A stretch of DNA of 64,000 nucleotides from Chitinophaga lutea (GCF_003813775.1 NZ_RPDH01000002.1:372001-436000), one strand, 5' to 3'; counted from the first letter of the stretch, positions 28,158 through 36,124 are shown. Numbers and translations: made by a program. Notes: a model not told the origin generated them from the sequence alone.

Positions 28158-28484
28158 TTATGCAGTTGGTGAGCCGCGTGTATTGTACTGGAGTACGGAC
28201 AGGCTGGGAATACTTTTGTTGTATAAACCGAAATAGGGCAGAAATTCAGTTTTGTTGATCACCTCAAACCACACTCCGCCAGGTATATAGGAAGTATAAG
28301 AATGGTCGCAAATCAGGCAGGAACGGGCAGCCTTTGCAATCTTTTTTTCCGGTGCAGGAAGTTTGGTTGCACAATGGGTGTCGCTATCGCAGGAATGTGA
28401 ATGCCAGAGCGCTACGGGAGTTATAATGAACCCGTATAGCAACAGTAGTAATACCGCTAATATGCGCTTGAATTGACGTTTCAT
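28158..28484 (-). CDS. Small secreted or membrane-anchored Cys/His-rich protein
   Basis: Not assigned to a named family. The 108-residue product has an N-terminal hydrophobic segment (ILAVLLLLLYGFIITPVALW) followed by HSHSCDSDTHC and, later, SCLICDH. These closely spaced His and Cys residues could bind metal, in the style of small DUF2946-like proteins found beside metal-uptake TonB receptors. It precedes the ABC/receptor operon by 184 bases on the same strand. The ATG at 28484 is preferred to 28505 as it begins the basic stretch of the signal segment. Confidence 0.65.
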   Translation of the reverse strand: MKRQFKRILAVLLLLLYGFIITPVALWHSHSCDSDTHCATKLPAPEKKIAKAARSCLICDHSYTSYIPGGVWFEVINKTEFLPYFGLYNKSIPSLSVLQYNTRGSPTA

Positions 28485-28497
28485 TCCTGTTTTAAAA

Positions 28498-28518
28498 TGT
28501 AACAATGTTGCAAATATA
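28498..28518 (-). promoter_or_regulatory. Promoter element and 15-bp near-palindrome
   Basis: TGTAACAATGTTGCA (28498-28512) is palindromic at 12 of 15 positions (TGYAACAWTGTTRCA) and overlaps TATATTTG on the minus strand (28511-28518), a TAnnTTTG -7 element. It lies just upstream of the Cys/His-rich gene, so a repressor bound here would block its promoter. Confidence 0.45.
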
Positions 28519-28989
28519 ACATTTCCGGTAATAAATCACCGGAATTTTTGTGTTGATCGGCCACCATAATGAGATAAACTGGATTCAGTGAATGGCGAGG
28601 GCATAGGCCCCGATAAAATATCAACATCCCAACGAAAATATCAAAAATCTAAAGTCTCAATATGCTTGATGAAATTCATTTGGAGAAATAAAACTGAAAT
28701 AGCTGCGATTTAATCTGACAGCTAGGGTTAATTTTAGTAACCACACTTTCAATCAACCCTTTAAAACTGCCAGACATGAATGTAGCTATTTCAGCTTATC
28801 ACACCTTCGCGAATCTTATGGTACAAAACCCGAACCTTTTCATAACTGAATTGCACAAAAATGGCATTATAGCGGGTACTGTGATTATTCGCTCAATAAG
28901 AAATCTTATGAAAGATCAATATTGCCCATTATAAAAGACCTATAAAGAATAGCTGTTAGAAATTGAACATATCATTGATCGCTTCAACT
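28519..28989. other. Intergenic region (471 bp)
   Basis: AT-rich. Contains the second copy of the dispersed 17-bp motif (28820-28836). A 52-codon open frame at 28776-28934 overlaps that motif and has no recognisable features, so I do not call it a gene. Confidence 0.5.
28820..28836 (+). repeat. Dispersed 17-bp T-arm-like motif, copy 2
   Basis: GGTACAAAACCCGAACC differs at one position from the copy at 8624-8640, which lies over 20 kb away on the same strand. Both are intergenic. Confidence 0.45.
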
Positions 28990-29976
28990 TCAATCATTGC
29001 GGTTAATCAATGTCGCTATCTGATTGATGACATGTTGAGACTCTTTCAAACCCGTTAAAACCATCCAGACATGGAACATTTTTGGGTATTCAAAATAGTT
29101 GATTGAAATGTCCTGCCCCTTCATTTTCTGTTTGAATTTTCTCGAATCGGCATGGAACAGGTCATGGGTGCCAATAAATAGCGAAATTTTCCCCAATCCG
29201 GAAAAGTTCCCGTAAACAGGGCTTACCCTGTAATCTGTTGGATGTAGCTCGGCTGCGTATAATTCTCCAGCCATTTTAAGCCCTTTTATACCAAGCAGCT
29301 TATCTTTCTTGTCAATTTCAATTATGTCCGGATTGCTCATGGTAACGTCAAGCCAAGGGGAATTCAAAATGATTTGTGAAGGTTGTGGCTTGTTTTCGTC
29401 TCTCAGTTTCTGGGCAAAGCCCAATGCAATACCACCACCACAAGAATTGCCCATGAAAATAATATTCTCCTGTGATGTCTCAGAGAGCACCACTGGATAG
29501 AGCTTCTCAAAATAGGCGTAGACATCGCTGTAATTCGATACCGGCACCAAAGGGTAATCAGGTACTACAATTGAACAGTTGGTTTTGACCAATAACTCCT
29601 GGATGAAACGCCAATCATATTTTGTTAAGTTCGAGATATAACCGCCACCGTGTATATAAAGAATTACTTTGGATGAGGCATCTTGTTTAGGCTTGAACAT
29701 CCAAACCTTTCGATGGTTTATTTCCGTTACCTGAGTTTGAAAATCGGACAGTAAAACCTTGGGGGGCTCCACGGCTTCTGAAGAAAATCTATTGGTTCTG
29801 ATACGCTTTTCAATGGTGTTTTTTTTCCCGAGCACTGTCATCAATGACTGCAAAAACTGCGATTTGAAACTTGGGGAAGGGTTGTGAACATAAGTAATTG
29901 ATGTATTTGTTTGTGATTTGCCAGCCATTATTTTTGTAGTTAATAAGATCAATGTTAATAATGCACGTACATTCAT
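28990..29976 (-). CDS. Secreted alpha/beta hydrolase (HSL-type esterase/lipase)
   Basis: Exported carboxylesterase-like enzyme of 328 residues. It has an N-terminal signal segment, the oxyanion motif HGGGY (109-113), nucleophile elbow GNSCG with Ser178, an aspartate in GTHDLFHAD and a histidine in MFHVW: the complete triad of the hormone-sensitive-lipase branch. AT-rich composition. It stands 53 bases downstream of a Crp/Fnr-type regulator on the same strand, which may control it. Substrate unknown, probably short acyl esters. Confidence 0.85.
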   Translation of the reverse strand: MNVRALLTLILLTTKIMAGKSQTNTSITYVHNPSPSFKSQFLQSLMTVLGKKNTIEKRIRTNRFSSEAVEPPKVLLSDFQTQVTEINHRKVWMFKPKQDASSKVILYIHGGGYISNLTKYDWRFIQELLVKTNCSIVVPDYPLVPVSNYSDVYAYFEKLYPVVLSETSQENIIFMGNSCGGGIALGFAQKLRDENKPQPSQIILNSPWLDVTMSNPDIIEIDKKDKLLGIKGLKMAGELYAAELHPTDYRVSPVYGNFSGLGKISLFIGTHDLFHADSRKFKQKMKGQDISINYFEYPKMFHVWMVLTGLKESQHVINQIATLINRND

Positions 29977-30029
29977 TCTTTTTTTCTACAAAAATAATTG
30001 AGGATTCAACCCTGGACAATGAACCCAGG

Positions 30030-30599
30030 TTAAGAAATACGCCTCCTTATTCTGCTTAATGCCTGTGGTGTAATGCCAATATAAGAAGCGATATATTGCA
30101 ACGGGATTTTTTTGATCAAATCAGGTTGTTCTGTGAAGAGATTTAAATACCGCTGCTCCGCCGTGTCATTTAAGAGCGAAATTTCCCGTCTTGCCTTTTC
30201 TAAAAATAGTTTTTCACTCGCAAGTCTGCCAATTAGGTTACCTCTTTCCGTGTCTTGAAATAACATTTGCACATCATGATACGACACTCGCCAAAGTGTG
30301 ACTTGAGTGATAGTTTCTATATGATAAACTGAAGGCAACCTGGTAATGAAAGAATCATATGCTCCAATGAAGTCATTTGAAAAAGTAAGTTCAAAAGTAA
30401 CCTCTTTATTTTCCTTTGGGATATAGTATCGTACAATGCCTTCTTCAATAAATGAGACGTAGTTCTCCACTTCACCTTTCTTTAAGATGAGTTTTTTTTT
30501 CGGAAATTCCTGCCGAATAAATTTAGAAGAAATAATCAACCAATCTTGTTCAGAAAAGTCAGTATAGTTATTTTGAAAAAAAATCCTAATCTGTTCCAT
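30030..30599 (-). CDS. Crp/Fnr-family transcriptional regulator
   Basis: Regulator of 189 residues with a cyclic-nucleotide-binding-like beta roll (LILKKGEVENYVSFIEEGIVRYYI) and a C-terminal helix-turn-helix (IPLQYIASYIGITPQALSRIRRRI). It has no Fnr cysteine cluster. Bacteroidota have many such short Crp-like proteins that act as stress or redox regulators without cAMP. The ATG at 30599 is preferred to the upstream start at 30605. It sits next to the esterase gene on the same strand. Confidence 0.85.
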   Translation of the reverse strand: MEQIRIFFQNNYTDFSEQDWLIISSKFIRQEFPKKKLILKKGEVENYVSFIEEGIVRYYIPKENKEVTFELTFSNDFIGAYDSFITRLPSVYHIETITQVTLWRVSYHDVQMLFQDTERGNLIGRLASEKLFLEKARREISLLNDTAEQRYLNLFTEQPDLIKKIPLQYIASYIGITPQALSRIRRRIS

Positions 30600-30753
30600 T
30601 GTCAAGGCAATTTCTATCTAATCCCATATCATGAAGATTCTAGTCTCAAAAGAAATACACTCCAATACTAACGACACGCCAACCCGCATAAAACCAAGTA
30701 AGCAAGAATTGCGAAATCGCACTTTGATAGACTAACAAATAGACCAAAATAGC

Positions 30754-30778
30754 AAAACCTGCGACTAGCGCAGGTTTT
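30754..30778 (-). terminator. Terminator of the tRNA-Lys gene
   Basis: AAAACCTGCG (30754-30763) and CGCAGGTTTT (30769-30778) form a perfect 10-bp stem around ACTAG, directly downstream of the tRNA on the minus strand. Confidence 0.8.
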
Positions 30779-30790
30779 AAGCCTATTATG

Positions 30791-30863
30791 TGATCCCGCT
30801 GGGACTCGAACCCAGGGCCCATACATTAAAAGTGTATTGCTCTACCAACTGAGCTACGGAATC
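30791..30863 (-). tRNA. tRNA-Lys (anticodon TTT)
   Basis: Read on the minus strand the 73 bases fold as a full cloverleaf: acceptor GATTCCG/CGGGATC, D-arm GCTC/GAGC, anticodon arm ATACA-CTTTTAA-TGTAT with anticodon TTT, variable GGGCC, T-arm CTGGG-TTCGAGT-CCCAG, discriminator A. CCA is not encoded, as is usual in Bacteroidota. It is the only tRNA in the window and sits at the border of the AT-rich accessory stretch, a common integration site. Confidence 0.95.
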
Positions 30864-30944
30864 AATTACCCTTTTTTCGTTTTGGGATTGCAAAGATAGG
30901 AATTATAAATTCCAATCCAAATAATTTTTAAAAATAATATGCTA

Positions 30945-31949
30945 TCAGCTCTTTCTCTTCACGTTAAACGCTTCTATTTCGCTGATCAGCTGCGCCCTTC
31001 CTTCCTCCGGCCGGCTCAGAAAAACCTGGTGGGTGCCCTGCGGCAGCACCACTATTTTTTTCTTCGGCGCGTTCACCAGCTGTTCTTCGAGTGCGACAAT
31101 ATCCTCCGGCCGGCTCCAGGTATCCCGCGCGCCGCGGATCACCAATATCGGCACCCGGATGTCGCGGGCATGCCAGAGGCCTTTGCCCTGCGCGGTGTAG
31201 AATGCTTCCACGCGGTAGCCGCCGGGCACTTCCAGCACACTGTCCGGGTAAAAGCCCACGGCCGTGGCGGCATAGGCGTTCGCAACGGCGGGGTCGTAGA
31301 AACTGTCTTTTTTCCACGAAGCCAGCAGCGATTGTTTGGTGGCGCGCCGCATCGACGAGATGGCCACGTAGTTGAACTGCGTGGTGTCGTTGCGGCTGCG
31401 GAACGCTTCGTCGTACGCCCAGGGGGCTTTCACGTTGTAAAGACTGTTCAATAGTATGAGCGATGAAATTTTATCGGGGTACATGCAGGCGTAATAGCCT
31501 ATCCACTGCCCGCCCGTAGCCCAGCCGAAGAGGCAGACCTGTTTCTTGCCGGTTTTGTCAAGGATGTAATCCACCACGGCGTCGATATCATGCGAGGCTT
31601 CCTTGCTGCTGCCGGCGATCACCCAGCGGCGGGAAGTGTCGTAATCGGGACGGGTGGATTTCTCCCAGCCGCGCACATCCATAATGAACACATCCATGCC
31701 TTCCTGCGCCAGGTCTTCCGCCAGGGAACCACCGGGAACGGGCAGATCGAACGAGGCCACGCCACCGGGGCCACCGCCATGCACCAGCAGAATGGGCGGT
31801 TTGCGGCTCTTCTTGCGGGCCTTCACCTCCCGCACGAAAATCTGTACGCCGGGATCACTGGCGATCATTACATCGGTGCGGGTAACGCTTTTCTGGGCGT
31901 GAACGGTTTGTGAAAACAGAAAGGGGACGACAAGCAAGGTTTTCCACAT
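30945..31949 (-). CDS. Secreted alpha/beta hydrolase-fold protein lacking the nucleophile Ser
   Basis: Exported protein of 334 residues with a signal peptide (FLFSQTVHAQ) and a proline-iminopeptidase-like start (LLVHGGGPGG, 55-63). The nucleophile elbow reads FGWATGG, with Ala144 (codon GCT) where Ser, Cys or Asp is needed, while the later Asp (RGARDTWSRPED) and His (PQGTHQVF) positions are kept. The fold is clear, but hydrolysis by the usual mechanism is not expected; it may bind rather than cleave. Transcribed away from the fucosidase gene. Confidence 0.8.
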   Translation of the reverse strand: MWKTLLVVPFLFSQTVHAQKSVTRTDVMIASDPGVQIFVREVKARKKSRKPPILLVHGGGPGGVASFDLPVPGGSLAEDLAQEGMDVFIMDVRGWEKSTRPDYDTSRRWVIAGSSKEASHDIDAVVDYILDKTGKKQVCLFGWATGGQWIGYYACMYPDKISSLILLNSLYNVKAPWAYDEAFRSRNDTTQFNYVAISSMRRATKQSLLASWKKDSFYDPAVANAYAATAVGFYPDSVLEVPGGYRVEAFYTAQGKGLWHARDIRVPILVIRGARDTWSRPEDIVALEEQLVNAPKKKIVVLPQGTHQVFLSRPEEGRAQLISEIEAFNVKRKS

Positions 31950-32086
31950 AAGTTTACAGACGCTGGTGGCCCCAAAAATAATGCAAAATGTGCAACATCC
32001 CTAAGAAACAACCCTAAGCCCGGGCGAAAAAACTATAATGAATAGCGAAAAAGCAGGCATCCCCATCACTGCTTTTCAGTAATTTG

Positions 32087-32100
32087 TGCAAACGGTTGCA
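32087..32100 (+). promoter_or_regulatory. LacI-family operator-like palindrome
   Basis: TGCAAACGGTTGCA fits the LacI/GalR consensus TGnAAnCGnTTnCA at every fixed position. It lies 98 bases upstream of the fucosidase start, immediately after TAATTTG (32080-32086), a near match to the -7 element. It could also act on the divergent hydrolase gene. No LacI-family gene is in the window. Confidence 0.6.
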
Positions 32101-32197
32101 TTAATAACCGGGCAATTAAAATTCCATGAACGCCTGTATAGGGCAACGCCGGCGGAGCGCTTATTTCCGCGTATCCGGCCTGCAAAAAAACACACCC

Positions 32198-33559
32198 ATG
32201 AAAAAGATCACTGCCATGCTCAGCTGCCTGCTGCTCGCACAGAGCCTGCTGGCGCAAAATTCCACGAACGACGAAAGAATGAAATGGTGGCGCGAAGCCC
32301 GTTTCGGGATGTTCATCCACTGGGGCGTATACGCCGTGCCCGCCGGCACCTATAAAGGTTTCCCCATGAACAGGGGAGGCGGGGAGTGGATCATGAACCG
32401 CAGCAAGATTCCCGTAGCGGAATACCAGGCCTACGCCAAACAGTTCAACCCGGTGAAATATAATGCGGAAGACTGGGTGCTGATGGCCAAAAACGCGGGC
32501 ATGAAATACATCGTGATCACCGCCAAGCACCACGACGGGTTTGCGCTCTTCGATTCCAAAGCCAGCAAATGGGATATCGCCGATGCCACGCCTTACGGCA
32601 AAGACCTCCTCCAGCCGCTGGTGGCCGCCTGTAAAAAACACGGCATCAAACTCGGATTCTATTATTCGCATGCGCAGGACTGGAACAACCCCGGCGGATC
32701 CGCCGCCCGCAAAGACATGCGGGAAGGCTGGCCCAATCCCGACTCCGCGAAGGTTGACGCCTATACCAAAGCTCACAACGGCCATTGGGATCCCGCACAG
32801 GAAACCAAAACCTTCGACCAGTACATCAACGACGTTGCCGTGCCGCAGGTGAAAGAACTGCTCACCAACTACGGCGACGTGGCGGTACTGTGGTGGGATA
32901 CGCCCACGGGCATGACCGACGATGCCGCCAAAAAACTGCAGGCCCCGCTGGCATTGCAACCGAACATTATTACGAACGACCGCCTGAAACGCCCCAACTT
33001 CCCGGGCGACTATAAAACGCCGGAGCAGAAGATCCCGAACCTCAGCGAGCTCGACGGCCGCGACTGGGAAACCTGTATGACGATGAACGGCACCTGGGGC
33101 TTTAAAAGCTATGACCACAAGTGGAAATCCGTGGAAACGATGGTGCGCAACCTGGTAGACATTGCCTCCAAAGGCGGCAATTACCTCCTGAACGTTGGCC
33201 CCACCGCGGAAGGCACTTTCCCCGAGGAATCCATCAAGGGCCTCCAGGGCATCGGGGAGTGGATGAAGGTGTACGGCGAAGCGATTTACGGCACGAAAGG
33301 CAATCCCCTCCAGCCGCAAACCTGGGGGCGCATCACCCGCAAAGGCAACACGCTCTACCTGTCCGTATTCGAATGGCCCGCCAACGGCCAGCTGGCAGTG
33401 ACCGGCCTCAAAAACAAGGTGAAAAGCGCCCGGTTGCTGAACAGCCGGGAAGCCGTGAAATCCAGCGCGGGAGCAGATGCGGTTACTTTCAGCCTGCCCG
33501 CCAGGGCGCCCAATGCCATCGCTTCGGTGATCAAGGTGGAGCTGGAAGGAAATCTATAA
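32198..33559 (+). CDS. Alpha-L-fucosidase, GH29
   Basis: Secreted or periplasmic glycosidase that removes alpha-linked L-fucose, a GH29 retaining enzyme of 453 residues. The signal peptide ends SLLAQN. The family pattern is strong: MKWWREARFGMFIHWGVYAVPAG, YIVITAKHHDGFALFDS, then WWDTPTGM with Asp234 as the likely nucleophile, and NYLLNVGPTAEGTFPEESI near the end of the catalytic domain, with a short beta-sandwich after it. The ATG at 32198 begins the signal peptide; the ATG at 32126 is out of context. The LacI-like operator upstream suggests sugar-responsive control. No SusCD pair adjoins it. Confidence 0.93.
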   Translation: MKKITAMLSCLLLAQSLLAQNSTNDERMKWWREARFGMFIHWGVYAVPAGTYKGFPMNRGGGEWIMNRSKIPVAEYQAYAKQFNPVKYNAEDWVLMAKNAGMKYIVITAKHHDGFALFDSKASKWDIADATPYGKDLLQPLVAACKKHGIKLGFYYSHAQDWNNPGGSAARKDMREGWPNPDSAKVDAYTKAHNGHWDPAQETKTFDQYINDVAVPQVKELLTNYGDVAVLWWDTPTGMTDDAAKKLQAPLALQPNIITNDRLKRPNFPGDYKTPEQKIPNLSELDGRDWETCMTMNGTWGFKSYDHKWKSVETMVRNLVDIASKGGNYLLNVGPTAEGTFPEESIKGLQGIGEWMKVYGEAIYGTKGNPLQPQTWGRITRKGNTLYLSVFEWPANGQLAVTGLKNKVKSARLLNSREAVKSSAGADAVTFSLPARAPNAIASVIKVELEGNL

Positions 33560-33589
33560 TTTCCTTGGTTTGTTCATAAAATTGATTTT

Positions 33590-33606
33590 ACTTTGTATCT
33601 CAAAGT
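33590..33606. promoter_or_regulatory. 17-bp palindrome ACTTTG-N5-CAAAGT, site 1
   Basis: ACTTTGTATCTCAAAGT has perfect 6-base arms. A second copy with the same arms is at 33647-33663, centre to centre 57 bases. Both lie upstream of the XrtN-substrate gene, and this copy precedes the terminator at 33611-33638. Confidence 0.65.
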
Positions 33607-33610
33607 GAAT

Positions 33611-33638
33611 AGAAGGGAGTCAAATCCCTTCTCTTTTT
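33611..33638 (+). terminator. Terminator after the fucosidase gene, between the two palindromes
   Basis: AGAAGGGA (33611-33618) pairs with TCCCTTCT (33625-33632) and runs into CTTTTT. It could end fucosidase transcription or attenuate a transcript that starts near site 1. Confidence 0.75.
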
Positions 33639-33646
33639 ACCCACTT

Positions 33647-33663
33647 ACTTTGAAACACAAAGT
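33647..33663. promoter_or_regulatory. 17-bp palindrome ACTTTG-N5-CAAAGT, site 2
   Basis: ACTTTGAAACACAAAGT ends 7 bases before the start codon at 33671, so a bound protein would block transcription or the ribosome. Same arms as site 1. Confidence 0.65.
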
Positions 33664-33670
33664 ACTTTTT

Positions 33671-36124
33671 ATGAAAGCAATTAAAGATAAACTATTCGAT
33701 CCGGCCTACCTGACCTATTTATCCCTTTTGCTGATCAACCTGATCGTTTACTGGTTTACGGAAACCTACCATCCCTTGCCGGGCAAAGCATTGCCCATTT
33801 TCTGCGTGCACTACGCCAGCGCGGTGATCGCGATGGGGATGTACTTCACCCTGCGCCGCGACAGGAGGGAAGGGGTATTCAGCGTGATATTGCTCCTCTT
33901 CACCATCAGCTGTTATGCGCTGAACAGGGAGGTGGAACTGTTCGATCAATCCACGGCCTGGTTCAATGCGTTGCTGCTGACGGTATCGGCCAACCTGCTG
34001 CTGGTGCGGTACCGGGAGTATTTCCCGCGGGCGCTGCAGTATGCGAACAGTTTCCTGCTGGGCGTGGCGGCGGTGGTGTACGGTTATCTCTCCATATACC
34101 TGCTGCCGATGTACCCGATCAGCATACCGGCGCTGATAGCGCTGGGCCTTTCGGTGCACACGTTCATCCCGCTCATTCTCACGGTGCATGTGGTATTGAT
34201 CATCCGCAAACAACTCCCGGCCGCGGGCAACCGCTGGATGTTTGCGGCGGGTATGGCGATACCGCTGGTGGTGGTGATCGCATTTACCGTCCGTTTCAAC
34301 GAAGAAACCACGCGCCTCAACCGCATTTTCAACCGGCAGCTGGCCAACAGCAACGACCTGCCGGCCTGGGTGGAAGCGGCCATGCGGGTTGAAAAAGGCA
34401 TGGTGACGGACCGGGTGCTGAAAAGCGGCTTCACCTACCGCAAACCGCTGTCGCTGGACGGACCGTTCTTCATACCGGAACGCCGCATGAACGAGCCCCT
34501 GGTGCACGATCCGCTGGTGACCATCGCCATGAACTTTTCACCGGAGCTGCAGCTCGACGAAGAAAGCCGCATCCAGCTGCTGGATACGCGTTTCAATGCC
34601 CGCCACGCCACGCAGGAAAGACTCTGGGGCGGCGATCACCTGAAAACCATGTATGTCAACACCCGGGTGCAGATCTGGCCCAGACTGCATCTGTCGTACA
34701 CGGAAAAAATGATCTCGGTATCCAACACCAGCGCACAACGGCGAGAGGAAGCGATTTATACATTCCAGCTGCCGGAGGGCGGGGTGGTGACCTCGCTGTC
34801 GCTCTGGATAAACGGGAAGGAAGAAAAGAGCATCCTGACGACCCGTGAAAAAGCGGACTCGGCCTACCGGACGATCGTGGGCGTGGAAAAACGCGACCCT
34901 TCACTGGTGCGCTGGCAGGAAGGCAACACGGTGTCGGTGCGTGTGTTCCCGGTAGACGGGCAGCAGACGCGCCAGTTCAAAATCGGCTTCACCGCCCCGC
35001 TGGCGGCAAACGGCAAACTGCTCACATACCGCAACAGCCCGTTCAAAGGCCCCCGGGTACAGAATGTACCGGAAGATGTGATGGTGGAATTCATGAGCAC
35101 GCCCGTGAATCCCACGGCCCCGCAATATTTCCAGCGGACGGGCAACCTCTACACATCCGATAAGGATTACCAGCCCGAATGGAACATCACCTTCCACGAC
35201 GAAGGTTTTCATAACGCGTCCTTTTCCTTTAACGATAACGAATACACGCTGAAACCATATGCGATGCAGCGTGTGCCCGCGGTGACGGATGCGGTATACC
35301 TGGATGTCAACGCTTCGTGGACGATGGCGGAATGCGAACAGGTGATCAAAATGGCCGGCGGCCGGCCGGTGTATGTGTGGACCGGGCAGCAGATGGCCAG
35401 AGCCGACAAAAGCAGCCTGGCGGCGCCGCTGCAATTCAATTTCAGCCTGTTCCCCGTTCACCGCATCCCCAACCCGGCCACCGCATTGCTGGTCACCAAA
35501 AGCACCGGCATTTCGCCGCATGTCAGCGAGCTGGAAGGCAGCGATTTCAAAAAGGGCCTCGCCCGCTGGCTGGCCCGGCCGGAGCAGCCGAAAATCCGCC
35601 TGCTCGACCTCGGCCCGGAACTGAGCCCGTACCTGAAATCCCTCAAGGAGCAGCGGGTGTTCCGCTATGAAAAAGGCGGCCTGCTATTGGTGAAGGTGCT
35701 GCTCGACAGCGGGCAGTTCGCGGCGGACATCGAAACGCCTTCGCAGGTAGTGATCGACGAGGCGAACCTCATCATCGGAAAGAAACCGGGCACGGGGCAG
35801 AACAGCGCGCCCGACCATCTGATGCGCCTGTTCGCCTACAATCACATCATACAGCAGAAGGGCAGGGGCGCCATGCCGGATTCGCTGGTGGCCCTGGCGC
35901 AGGAGGCCTACGTGGTAACGCCGCTCACGAGCCTGGTGGTGCTGGAAACACAGAAAGATTATGACCGTTTCGGCATCAAAGACAGCGGCAACAGCCTGAA
36001 GAACGCGTCCGCCAAAGCCGACGGCGCCGTGCCGGAGCCGCATGAATGGGCCCTGATCATCCTGGTGGTATTAACCCTCTTATACGTAAAATTCAAACCG
36101 GTATGGAACAGGTCAAACGCCTGA
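33671..36124 (+). CDS. XrtN-system VIT-domain protein (exosortase substrate)
   Basis: Membrane-surface protein of 817 residues. The N-terminal third is a bundle of membrane helices, followed by a VIT (vault/inter-alpha-trypsin) domain at about 320-436 and an alpha/beta region. At the C-terminus (about 786-817) a PEP motif precedes a hydrophobic helix (EWALIILVVLTLLYV) and basic residues (KFKPVWNR), the sorting signal of exosortase substrates. The exosortase gene overlaps its end by 22 bases. This fits the family I know as the XrtN system VIT-domain protein, thought to be the single target of its exosortase. The ATG at 33671 follows the second palindrome; an upstream frame from 33593 would cover both regulatory elements. 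Confidence 0.85.
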   Translation: MKAIKDKLFDPAYLTYLSLLLINLIVYWFTETYHPLPGKALPIFCVHYASAVIAMGMYFTLRRDRREGVFSVILLLFTISCYALNREVELFDQSTAWFNALLLTVSANLLLVRYREYFPRALQYANSFLLGVAAVVYGYLSIYLLPMYPISIPALIALGLSVHTFIPLILTVHVVLIIRKQLPAAGNRWMFAAGMAIPLVVVIAFTVRFNEETTRLNRIFNRQLANSNDLPAWVEAAMRVEKGMVTDRVLKSGFTYRKPLSLDGPFFIPERRMNEPLVHDPLVTIAMNFSPELQLDEESRIQLLDTRFNARHATQERLWGGDHLKTMYVNTRVQIWPRLHLSYTEKMISVSNTSAQRREEAIYTFQLPEGGVVTSLSLWINGKEEKSILTTREKADSAYRTIVGVEKRDPSLVRWQEGNTVSVRVFPVDGQQTRQFKIGFTAPLAANGKLLTYRNSPFKGPRVQNVPEDVMVEFMSTPVNPTAPQYFQRTGNLYTSDKDYQPEWNITFHDEGFHNASFSFNDNEYTLKPYAMQRVPAVTDAVYLDVNASWTMAECEQVIKMAGGRPVYVWTGQQMARADKSSLAAPLQFNFSLFPVHRIPNPATALLVTKSTGISPHVSELEGSDFKKGLARWLARPEQPKIRLLDLGPELSPYLKSLKEQRVFRYEKGGLLLVKVLLDSGQFAADIETPSQVVIDEANLIIGKKPGTGQNSAPDHLMRLFAYNHIIQQKGRGAMPDSLVALAQEAYVVTPLTSLVVLETQKDYDRFGIKDSGNSLKNASAKADGAVPEPHEWALIILVVLTLLYVKFKPVWNRSNA

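Noticed and set aside
28776..28934. A 52-codon frame in the gap before the esterase
   Set aside because: It runs across the dispersed 17-bp motif, has no promoter match and no recognisable feature.
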